Shown: positions 58,681 to 64,000 of the stretch, piece after piece
Layout of the letters: each line of letters opens with the position of its first letter
Position numbering within the stretch: position 1 is the stretch's first letter
Assembly (NCBI RefSeq): GCF_000719705.1
Contig: NZ_JOHO01000011.1
Coordinates: 186,001-250,000, forward strand
Direction: 5' to 3'
Origin: Streptomyces sp. NRRL S-350
GTDB lineage: Bacteria; Actinomycetota; Actinomycetes; Streptomycetales; Streptomycetaceae
DNA length: 64,000 nt
The notes under the pieces: model-generated
The model's database searches: none
What the model saw: only the letters and a program-made list of their open reading frames with translations
Told to the model about the DNA's origin: nothing
Made by a program: the position numbers and the translations under genes

Positions 58681-59892
58681 TCAGGCGGCGGCCAGCTCCG
58701 GGTTGATCCGGATGATGGAGCCCTCGCGCACCGAGGCGATGGCCTCGGCCTTCCGCATGTTGGCCTGCGCCTTGGAGATGACGTCGGCCAGGTGCTTGAG
58801 GCGCAGCGAGTAGCCGCCGACTCCGCCGGGGGTGCCGGCGAGCAGCAGGGCCAGCTCCTCCGGGTCGGCCGCGGCCAGGTCGGCGAGCACCTGGCCCGCG
58901 CCGCTCATGCTGTCGACCCGGCCGACGAGCTTCTTGCGCTCGCCCTGGATGCGCTCGCGCTCGGACTCGGGGAGGTGCGCCGCACCTCCGGGCAGCAGCT
59001 CGCCCTGCTGGTCCTTCGTCTGCCGCGGGGCCTCGTCGGCGAGGACGAAGAAGCTGCCCTGGTCGGCCTGCCGCTTCTCCTCGGAGTGGGCGGCCTGGGC
59101 GAACGCCTCGGCGTCGCGGACGGTCTTGAACTCGCCGCGCGCCCACTTCCCGAGGAACCGCTGCTGGTTGTCGGGGCTGAGCTGCGCGACGTACCAGGAG
59201 AGGCCGACCGGCAGGTGGCCCTTGGCGAGGGCGTCCTGCGCGGCGTCGCTGAGCTTGAGGAGGTCGATCCGCCAGCCCACGTACTGGACGGACTTGCCGA
59301 CCATCTTCGCGACCTGGGCGGGCTCGTAGCCGTGCTCGTCCACGAGGCGCTTGAAGGACTTCGCCTCCTCCATCGGGGTCATGTCCGCGCGGGCCGCGTT
59401 CTCGGCGACCTGCTCGGCCAAGGTCTTGCCCGCCTCGGCCTCCCCGCCGCTTCGGACGACGGTCTTCATGTGGGTGAGGCCGGCGAGCTGCGCGGAGTGC
59501 CACCGTCGCTCGCCCACCACGATCACGTAGCGCTTGACGCCGATCTTGCGGACGGTGATCGCCTGGAGCTGGCCGAGCTCCTTCATCGACTCGGCGAGCT
59601 CCTGGATCTTGACCGGGTCGAACTCCTCGCGGGGCTGGTCCGGGTCGGGCTCGATCTGCTCGATCGGGATCAGCTTGTGCGTCTCGCGCACCTCACTGGC
59701 GGCCGCTTCGACCTTCTCGGCGGCCACCTCGCGGCGCTTCTGGACCCGGGTGGGCTCGATCGGCTCGGCGGCCTTCTTCGCGGCGCGCGGCTTGGCGGGG
59801 GCCGCCTTCTTCGCGGCCGCCGGCTTGGCGGGCGCGGCGGCCTTCTTCGCGGCGCGGGGCTTGGCGGCCTTGGTGGCAGGGGTGGCGGTCAT
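58681..59892 (-). CDS. ParB-like DNA-binding protein (nested start)
   Basis: 403 residues from ATG 59892 with AGAAGG upstream. Residues 1-45 are Lys/Ala/Pro repeats (KPRAAKKAAAPAK, an AT-hook or histone-tail-like stretch). ParB-N at 70-165: LIPIEQIEPDPDQPRE and VIVVGERRWHSAQLAGL (GERR box), VAENAARADMTPMEEA. A helix-turn-helix at about 180-205 (AQVAKMVGKSVQYVGWRIDLL). C-terminal half helical. Could serve partition of an extrachromosomal prophage or regulation. Confidence 0.8.
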   Translation of the reverse strand: MTATPATKAAKPRAAKKAAAPAKPAAAKKAAPAKPRAAKKAAEPIEPTRVQKRREVAAEKVEAAASEVRETHKLIPIEQIEPDPDQPREEFDPVKIQELAESMKELGQLQAITVRKIGVKRYVIVVGERRWHSAQLAGLTHMKTVVRSGGEAEAGKTLAEQVAENAARADMTPMEEAKSFKRLVDEHGYEPAQVAKMVGKSVQYVGWRIDLLKLSDAAQDALAKGHLPVGLSWYVAQLSPDNQQRFLGKWARGEFKTVRDAEAFAQAAHSEEKRQADQGSFFVLADEAPRQTKDQQGELLPGGAAHLPESERERIQGERKKLVGRVDSMSGAGQVLADLAAADPEELALLLAGTPGGVGGYSLRLKHLADVISKAQANMRKAEAIASVREGSIIRINPELAAA

Positions 59893-60567
59893 GGCGCTGG
59901 CCTTCTGGGTGGGGTGGTGGGTGGCTACACCATCATCATTTCCGGAAGTCGACTTGTCCAAACCAATTTGAGCAAAGTAGTTGCCGCAAATCCGCAGGTC
60001 AGAGGCCGCGCCAGCCCCCTGCTCGACCTCGTCGGCGGGCTCCTCGATCGGCTCGACCAGGGTCGGTTCACCGGCGGGCACGCGGAAGAGCTGGCCGTTC
60101 GGCCGGACCGCCCAGTCCTCGCCGTCCGCGAGGCCGAGCTGCGCCATGTTCACCGGCTTCCCGCAGGCGTCGCAGCCGAAGTCGCCGCGCTCGCGGGCGC
60201 GCACCGGGGCGCTCTCGTCGCAGTGCGCACAGACCATCGGGACCAGGTCGTCGCGGTCCTCGCCGGGTCGTGCGGCCGGGGCCGGCTGGGCGGCGCCCAC
60301 CGCGACCGCGTAGGCGTTCGCGTAGGGGGCCAGCTTGTTGCGGGAGTCGTTGCCCCGATAGAGGGAGCGGATCGGGTCCTGCCGGAAGCCCTTCACCCAG
60401 ACTTCCAGCGGCTCGGGCGCGTAGTGGCCGTCGGTGCCGCCGAGCTCGTAGGAGACGTGGCCGCTGTACGCGGCGCGCTCGAACTCCTCGGCGCCCATGG
60501 CCAGCGGCTTGTTCTCGCCGAGCAGGGCCTGGAACCAATCCGCGTAGGGGGTGGTGGCGTTGGGCAT
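58681..60567 (-). CDS. Nested start: zinc-ribbon protein module
   Basis: ATG 60567 (MPNATTPYADWFQALLG) with GGAAGG 9 bases upstream, in the same frame as the longer reading. Unique part about 190 residues: an N-terminal domain with VKGFRQDPIRSLYRG, then CAHC and CDACG ribbon pairs and an acidic end (EEPADEVEQG). No stop before the ParB-like module. It may be made separately from the element at 60597. Confidence 0.45.
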   Translation of the reverse strand: MPNATTPYADWFQALLGENKPLAMGAEEFERAAYSGHVSYELGGTDGHYAPEPLEVWVKGFRQDPIRSLYRGNDSRNKLAPYANAYAVAVGAAQPAPAARPGEDRDDLVPMVCAHCDESAPVRARERGDFGCDACGKPVNMAQLGLADGEDWAVRPNGQLFRVPAGEPTLVEPIEEPADEVEQGAGAASDLRICGNYFAQIGLDKSTSGNDDGVATHHPTQKASAMTATPATKAAKPRAAKKAAAPAKPAAAKKAAPAKPRAAKKAAEPIEPTRVQKRREVAAEKVEAAASEVRETHKLIPIEQIEPDPDQPREEFDPVKIQELAESMKELGQLQAITVRKIGVKRYVIVVGERRWHSAQLAGLTHMKTVVRSGGEAEAGKTLAEQVAENAARADMTPMEEAKSFKRLVDEHGYEPAQVAKMVGKSVQYVGWRIDLLKLSDAAQDALAKGHLPVGLSWYVAQLSPDNQQRFLGKWARGEFKTVRDAEAFAQAAHSEEKRQADQGSFFVLADEAPRQTKDQQGELLPGGAAHLPESERERIQGERKKLVGRVDSMSGAGQVLADLAAADPEELALLLAGTPGGVGGYSLRLKHLADVISKAQANMRKAEAIASVREGSIIRINPELAAA

Positions 60568-62232
60568 GGCGCTGGCCTTCCGGGTGGAGTGGTGATTGGT
60601 TACACCTCCATCCTTTCCGGAAGTCGACTTGTCCAAACCAATTTGAGTAAAGAAGTTACCGCAAATCCGCAGGTCAGAGGCCATCTCCGGCTCCGGCTCG
60701 GCCTTCGCGGCGGGCTCCTCCGTGACGGGCTCCGGCTCGACCGGCGGGACGTCGGGCGCAGCCGGCTGCCCGGCCGGGACCGGCTCCGGCGCCTGCTGCT
60801 CGGCCGCCGCCGGGACCGGCTCGATGGCGCACACGATGCCCTGGCCCGGCGAGCCCTTCCAGCTTCCCCGGTGCCGGTAGCCGTGCTCGGCCAGCACCGC
60901 GGTCACCTGGGCCAGCAGGGCGCTCGACCACACCGACTCGGTGTACTTCCGTCCCTCCGCCGCCCGGATCGTCACCGGCTCGTGCGCGCCGTGCGGCTTG
61001 CCCACCCCGTTCAGCCAGGACAGCGCCGCCTCCGTGGCGTCCCACCGGCACTCGACCTTCACCCGCTTTGGCACCTTCGGGTCGGCCCGCTTCTTCGGCG
61101 CCTTCGGCTTCGCCGCTGCGGCCTCGCGCAGGGCGCTCGCCGGGTGCGCCGCCGACGCCTCCCGGGCCGTCTTGAGGCCGGGGACCTTCCCGTCCGCCAT
61201 GTAGGCGTCCATCGTCGCCTCCGGGCACCGGCCCTTGACCTTCGTGTAGTCCGCCGTGTGCGTGCCGACCAGGCCGTCCTGCGTGGCGTCCGCCACGGTC
61301 AGCACGTTGCCGGACAGTCGCAGGTTCCACGCGATCGACAGCGACTTTGCGTTCACCCGGGCCACCTGGTGCCAGGTGCCGATGTAGCAGACGTAGTCGC
61401 CCGGCACGAAGTCCTCCGGGCGCCAGATCTTGGCGCCGGCGGCCTCGGCGTCGGCGACGACCCGCCGCCAGTAGCCGAGCTCGTCGGCCAGGTCCAGCAG
61501 GTCCAGGTCGTTCGCCGCGAGGACGTCGACCAGCACCTCGGGCCCGATCTTCCCCGCGATGGCGCTCTTCACTGCCTTGCTCTGCTGGCGGTGCAGCCCG
61601 CGCTCCTCGGCCTCCAGCTTGGCGATCCGGCGCAGGGTGACGCCCGGGTCCTTGCGGTGCTGCTCGTAGTGCTCGGCGGACACCGCGCGGTCCGCCCAGT
61701 GCCGGAAGCGGTCGGCCGCCTCGATCGACTTCCGCATGTGCGAGTCGATCCGCTCGGCGTCCTTCTCGGCGCGGCGCTGGCTGTGGTGGCCGACGAGGAT
61801 CGGCTGCCCGAAGGGGATGTGGCGCACGATGTCCCCGGCCGCCTTGTGGCGGGCGTCGGACTCGGCGGCGGCCCGGCCCGCGTAGCCCTCGAAGCGCTCG
61901 GCGCGGTCCTCGGCCCGCTCGGTGCGGTCGTCCTCGGCCTCGGCGAAGGACCGGCGCACGTACTCGTCGACCTCCACCGTCACCGGGTAGCCGGCGGCCT
62001 CCAGGGCCCGCTGGATCTCGTTGATCTTCCAGCTGGCCCGCTTGTCGCGCGAGTTCCGCAGGTACAGGCCGACCGTCCTGGACGAGCGGACGCCGAGCGG
62101 GTGGACGATCTCCCAGACGCCGTCGCCCGGGCTGGAGCCGTCCAGCAGGGTGCCCGCCTCGCGGGTGTGCGTGATCGTGATGTGCGGCTTCGGCCGGGCG
62201 CTGTCGGCCGGGGTCTTCTCGGTGCTCTCCAT
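58681..62232 (-). CDS. Single stop-free frame: DUF3560-like + zinc-ribbon + ParB-like protein
   Basis: 1183 codons from ATG 62232 (GAGGAAG upstream) with no stop. Residues 1-520: DUF3560-like, with RFEGYAGRAAAESDARHKAA, IPFGQPILVGHHSQRRAEKD and a Pro/Glu tail. About 520-555: linker SDLRICGNFFTQIGLDKSTS. About 556-745: zinc-ribbon protein. Then a second copy of the linker and the 403-residue ParB-like protein. Each linker is the translation of a TTTGG-type intergenic element and each module has its own ATG and ribosome site. Either a polyprotein with nested starts or fused by loss of stop codons. Confidence 0.65.
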   Translation of the reverse strand: MESTEKTPADSARPKPHITITHTREAGTLLDGSSPGDGVWEIVHPLGVRSSRTVGLYLRNSRDKRASWKINEIQRALEAAGYPVTVEVDEYVRRSFAEAEDDRTERAEDRAERFEGYAGRAAAESDARHKAAGDIVRHIPFGQPILVGHHSQRRAEKDAERIDSHMRKSIEAADRFRHWADRAVSAEHYEQHRKDPGVTLRRIAKLEAEERGLHRQQSKAVKSAIAGKIGPEVLVDVLAANDLDLLDLADELGYWRRVVADAEAAGAKIWRPEDFVPGDYVCYIGTWHQVARVNAKSLSIAWNLRLSGNVLTVADATQDGLVGTHTADYTKVKGRCPEATMDAYMADGKVPGLKTAREASAAHPASALREAAAAKPKAPKKRADPKVPKRVKVECRWDATEAALSWLNGVGKPHGAHEPVTIRAAEGRKYTESVWSSALLAQVTAVLAEHGYRHRGSWKGSPGQGIVCAIEPVPAAAEQQAPEPVPAGQPAAPDVPPVEPEPVTEEPAAKAEPEPEMASDLRICGNFFTQIGLDKSTSGKDGGVTNHHSTRKASAMPNATTPYADWFQALLGENKPLAMGAEEFERAAYSGHVSYELGGTDGHYAPEPLEVWVKGFRQDPIRSLYRGNDSRNKLAPYANAYAVAVGAAQPAPAARPGEDRDDLVPMVCAHCDESAPVRARERGDFGCDACGKPVNMAQLGLADGEDWAVRPNGQLFRVPAGEPTLVEPIEEPADEVEQGAGAASDLRICGNYFAQIGLDKSTSGNDDGVATHHPTQKASAMTATPATKAAKPRAAKKAAAPAKPAAAKKAAPAKPRAAKKAAEPIEPTRVQKRREVAAEKVEAAASEVRETHKLIPIEQIEPDPDQPREEFDPVKIQELAESMKELGQLQAITVRKIGVKRYVIVVGERRWHSAQLAGLTHMKTVVRSGGEAEAGKTLAEQVAENAARADMTPMEEAKSFKRLVDEHGYEPAQVAKMVGKSVQYVGWRIDLLKLSDAAQDALAKGHLPVGLSWYVAQLSPDNQQRFLGKWARGEFKTVRDAEAFAQAAHSEEKRQADQGSFFVLADEAPRQTKDQQGELLPGGAAHLPESERERIQGERKKLVGRVDSMSGAGQVLADLAAADPEELALLLAGTPGGVGGYSLRLKHLADVISKAQANMRKAEAIASVREGSIIRINPELAAA
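59922..60006 (-). promoter_or_regulatory. TTTGG-type early element, copy 3 (inside the open frame)
   Basis: CTCAAATTGGTTTGGACAAG with GGAAATGATGATGGTGTAG downstream on the minus strand and CTGACCTGCGGATTTGCGG at the distal side. 82% or so identical by eye to the 60597 copy. 30 bases before the ATG at 59892. Confidence 0.55.
60597..60680 (-). promoter_or_regulatory. TTTGG-type early element, copy 4 (inside the open frame)
   Basis: CTCAAATTGGTTTGGACAAG and GACTTCCGGAAAGG shared with the 59922 copy; 30 bases before ATG 60567. It is translated as SDLRICGNFFTQIGLDKSTS in the long frame. Confidence 0.55.
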
Positions 62233-62260
62233 CGTCTTCCTCTCGCTCGTGGCATGGGGC

Positions 62261-62288
62261 GGCCCGGCCCCCGGGCTGGGGCCGGGCC
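62261..62288 (-). terminator. Intergenic hairpin
   Basis: Perfect 11-bp stem GGCCCGGCCCC / GGGGCCGGGCC with a 6-base loop, 10 bases past the stop at 62298. Confidence 0.7.
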
Positions 62289-62297
62289 GGTGGCCGG

Positions 62298-62681
62298 TCA
62301 GAACAGCGGGTCCTGCCCGTCGGACGGGGCCGGGCCGGAGGGGGCCGCGTCGAGCCGGGCCCGGTCGAGCTGGGCGCGCATCTCGCGGATCGCCGCGGCG
62401 ACCCGCTCGCCGAAGGCCGCCAGGTCCTCGCCCTCCTCCGGGCGCATGTCCCGGCTGGTGCTGAGGTTGCCCTTGGCGACGGTCACCCCGATCAGGTCCT
62501 CGTCGAGGGCGTCGTCGTAGATGCCCGCGAAGATGACCTCCAGGACGCCGTCCTCGATGACCTCGCGGTGTCCGAGCTCTCGGCCCGTCCAGCTGGGGCC
62601 GAGGAGGCGGGCGACGTAGGGGGCCAGGTCGCACAGGTAGAAGGTGGTCGCGGCCGGGTCGGGCGTGGCGGTGGCGGTCAT
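62298..62681 (-). CDS. Hypothetical early protein
   Basis: 127 residues, ATG. TFYLCDLAPYVARLLGPSWTG, an acidic middle (GIYDDALDEDLIGVTVAKGN) and a helix AFGERVAAAIREMRAQLDRAR. Not recognised. Confidence 0.55.
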   Translation of the reverse strand: MTATATPDPAATTFYLCDLAPYVARLLGPSWTGRELGHREVIEDGVLEVIFAGIYDDALDEDLIGVTVAKGNLSTSRDMRPEEGEDLAAFGERVAAAIREMRAQLDRARLDAAPSGPAPSDGQDPLF

Positions 62682-62711
62682 GGCGGGGCCTTTCTGGGCT
62701 AGTGGGCAGGG

Positions 62712-62738
62712 GCCCGGCCCCCGAGGTGGGGGCCGGGC
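62712..62738 (-). terminator. Intergenic hairpin
   Basis: Perfect 11-bp stem GCCCGGCCCCC / GGGGGCCGGGC with a 5-base loop, just past the stop at 62746. Confidence 0.7.
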
Positions 62739-62745
62739 GGGCCGA

Positions 62746-63183
62746 TCAGAGCTCGATCGGGGCGTCGATCCAGGTCGCGCTGGTCGTGGGGGTCAGGCCG
62801 AGCGCGTCGGTCGCGACCCGGAGGCGGGCGTCCCACGCGGGGTCGACGGCCGGCTCGTCGTCGTCCATCTCGATCTGGCTGGCGACCAGGAAGTAGCCGG
62901 TGCCCAGGCCCGGGATCTCCATGAACCCGACCTGGACGCCGACCCGGGCGTCCGCCTCGCGCACGCGGGCCCAGTAGCCGGCCCAGTCGCCCGTCACCTC
63001 GGGCATGGCCTCGGTGAAGCTGGCGAGGCGGGCGCGGAGGGCAGCCTGCATGGCGTCCACCAGGTCCTCCTCCTCGTACCAGTCGGTGGCCAGGTCGCCG
63101 CTCTCGGTGGTCTCGGCGGCCTTCCAAGCTCCGGGGCCGCCGAGGTAGATCGCGTAGCTCTTGGTCTCGGTCGCGTAGCGCAT
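62746..63183 (-). CDS. Hypothetical early protein
   Basis: 145 residues from ATG 63183 (AAGGAG 5 bases upstream). The frame stays open upstream through the element at 63211, but the ribosome site fixes this start. Aromatic-rich (SYAIYLGGPGAWK, VTGDWAGYWARVREAD), acidic overall. Not recognised. Confidence 0.6.
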   Translation of the reverse strand: MRYATETKSYAIYLGGPGAWKAAETTESGDLATDWYEEEDLVDAMQAALRARLASFTEAMPEVTGDWAGYWARVREADARVGVQVGFMEIPGLGTGYFLVASQIEMDDDEPAVDPAWDARLRVATDALGLTPTTSATWIDAPIEL

Positions 63184-63210
63184 GGGGGCTCCTTGGCTCT
63201 TGGGGTGGTG

Positions 63211-63297
63211 GCTTGTTGTCCTACTTTCATCATTTCCGGAAATCCATTTGGCCAAACCAGTTTTACAAAATGGATTTCCGGAGTTTTCGCAGGTCAG
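63211..63297 (-). promoter_or_regulatory. TTTGG-type early element, copy 5, with 15-bp inverted repeat
   Basis: Perfect inverted repeat TCCGGAAATCCATTT (63235-63249) / AAATGGATTTCCGGA (63268-63282) with an 18-base spacer that contains GGCCAAACCAG. On the minus strand GAAAGTAGGAC follows, a good Streptomyces -10 (TAGGAC). Upstream of the 63183 start. Confidence 0.6.
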
Positions 63298-63923
63298 GCC
63301 GCCTGTCCGGGCTCCTCCGGTGCGGTCAGCCAGTCTGCGATGTACTCGACGCAGGCGGGCACCCCGGTCTCGATCGGGGTGGACAGGGCCAGGCGCTCCG
63401 CGTGGTCGCGGCCGACGGCCAGGACGAACCACTCGCTCCCGCCCAGCTCCGCGAGCGGCATGTCCACGCAGGTGTCCGGCAGGTCCCAGCCCTCGGCCGC
63501 CGAGGTGTCCACGTAGATCACCGCGTAGCTCCCACCCGGCCCGTCGACCTCCAGCCAGCTGTTGCCGACGTCCTCGCCGTGCTGGGCCGTGATCCCGTAC
63601 TCGGCGAGGGCCAGGCGCATCACGTCCGCCGGGGTCCGCAGCATCGCCCGGTCGGCCGCGAACTCGGCGCGGGCCTGGCCGGCCGCGGCGTCCGCGCTCA
63701 CGGCCGCGTACTCCAAGACCTGGAGGTTGCCCTGCTCGGTCACCGCCTGGTCGAGCAGTTCCTGCTTGCGCTCGGCGCGGGTGGCCGGGTCGGCCGGGGC
63801 GGCCTCGACGTGGAGCACGTCGCGCTCCGGCTCCCGGAGCCCGAGCCAGAAGTCCGGGTGGGTCGGCTCCTCGTCGTTCACCACGAGGAGGAACGTGCAG
63901 GGGGCCTTGGTCATCTCGCGCAT
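63294..63923 (-). CDS. Hypothetical early protein
   Basis: 209 residues, ATG 63923 with GAGAGAGG upstream (an ATG at 63914 is possible). CTFLLVVNDEEPTHPDFWLGL, a helical middle, then YAVIYVDTSAAEGWDLPDTCVDMPLAELGGSEWFVLAVG. Mixed alpha/beta; not recognised. A palindromic operator lies 23 bases upstream. Confidence 0.55.
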   Translation of the reverse strand: MREMTKAPCTFLLVVNDEEPTHPDFWLGLREPERDVLHVEAAPADPATRAERKQELLDQAVTEQGNLQVLEYAAVSADAAAGQARAEFAADRAMLRTPADVMRLALAEYGITAQHGEDVGNSWLEVDGPGGSYAVIYVDTSAAEGWDLPDTCVDMPLAELGGSEWFVLAVGRDHAERLALSTPIETGVPACVEYIADWLTAPEEPGQAA

Positions 63924-63945
63924 GGGGTGCGCCTCTCTCTGGGCT

Positions 63946-63963
63946 TAGTGGGTAGGCACTACG
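63946..63963 (-). promoter_or_regulatory. Palindromic operator, copy 6
   Basis: TAGTGGGTAGGCACTACG, same variant (GGC for GCC) as copy 1; the rest of its cassette seems to run on to the window end (CAGGGAATCGCGG). Confidence 0.6.
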
Positions 63964-64000
63964 TCCGCCGCGTGGCTGGACGCAGGGAATCGCGGCCCGG

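Noticed and set aside
62746..63432. N-terminal extension of the 62746 gene through the intergenic element
   Set aside because: AAGGAG 5 bases before ATG 63183 fixes the start; the extension is the translated regulatory element.

Overview
The window reads as Streptomyces-type DNA: very high G+C, GTG and TTG starts, strong GGAGG-type ribosome sites, chained GTGA/ATGA stop-start overlaps. About 58 kb of it is the genome of a tailed siphophage or prophage. No integrase, excisionase, repressor or replication gene lies inside the window, so I cannot tell an integrated prophage from a free phage genome or phage-plasmid, and I see no attachment site.

Layout. (1) 1-5.9 kb: genes typical of Streptomyces accessory loci: an anti-sigma-like ATPase, a resolvase-fold protein, a 34-residue peptide divergent from a helix-turn-helix/TPR regulator, a GNAT acetyltransferase, a three-gene operon of small Cys proteins and a secreted three-repeat protein. 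A perfect 15-bp hairpin (5932-5969) separates this from the phage. (2) 5.97-45.5 kb, minus strand, read right to left: Mom-like/methylase protein, ParB-like protein, small and large terminase, portal, a 1294-residue head-morphogenesis/protease polyprotein, capsid, tail fibres, neck proteins, major tail protein, tail chaperones, tape measure, distal tail proteins, amidase and holin. This late region is cut into transcription units by hairpin terminators. A shared 35-40 bp element sits in front of the capsid, fibre, major tail and tape-measure genes. One gene (15603-15875) is on the opposite strand with its own promoter and looks like a moron. (3) 45.5-46.0 kb: a helically phased GGAC repeat, an odd tRNA-Gly gene and two terminators. 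(4) 46.0-64.0 kb, minus strand: early or accessory genes, mostly unrecognised, each separated by a GC-rich hairpin. Recognisable ones are an intein-split PAPS-reductase-like protein, a cytosine-5 DNA methyltransferase, an N6-type methyltransferase, two DUF488-like paralogues, and one stop-free frame joining a DUF3560-like protein, a zinc-ribbon protein and a ParB-like protein.

Two families of repeated intergenic elements organise the early region: six copies of a palindrome (consensus ATAGTGGCTACCCACTAT) and five copies of an AT-richer element around TTTGGnCAA. Both sit directly upstream of start codons and probably form the phage's regulatory code. Several DNA-modification genes (D12/Mom-like protein, Dcm, a second methylase, PAPS-reductase-like protein) point to a heavily modified genome or restriction evasion. 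Functions are read from motifs recognised by eye; no database search was run.
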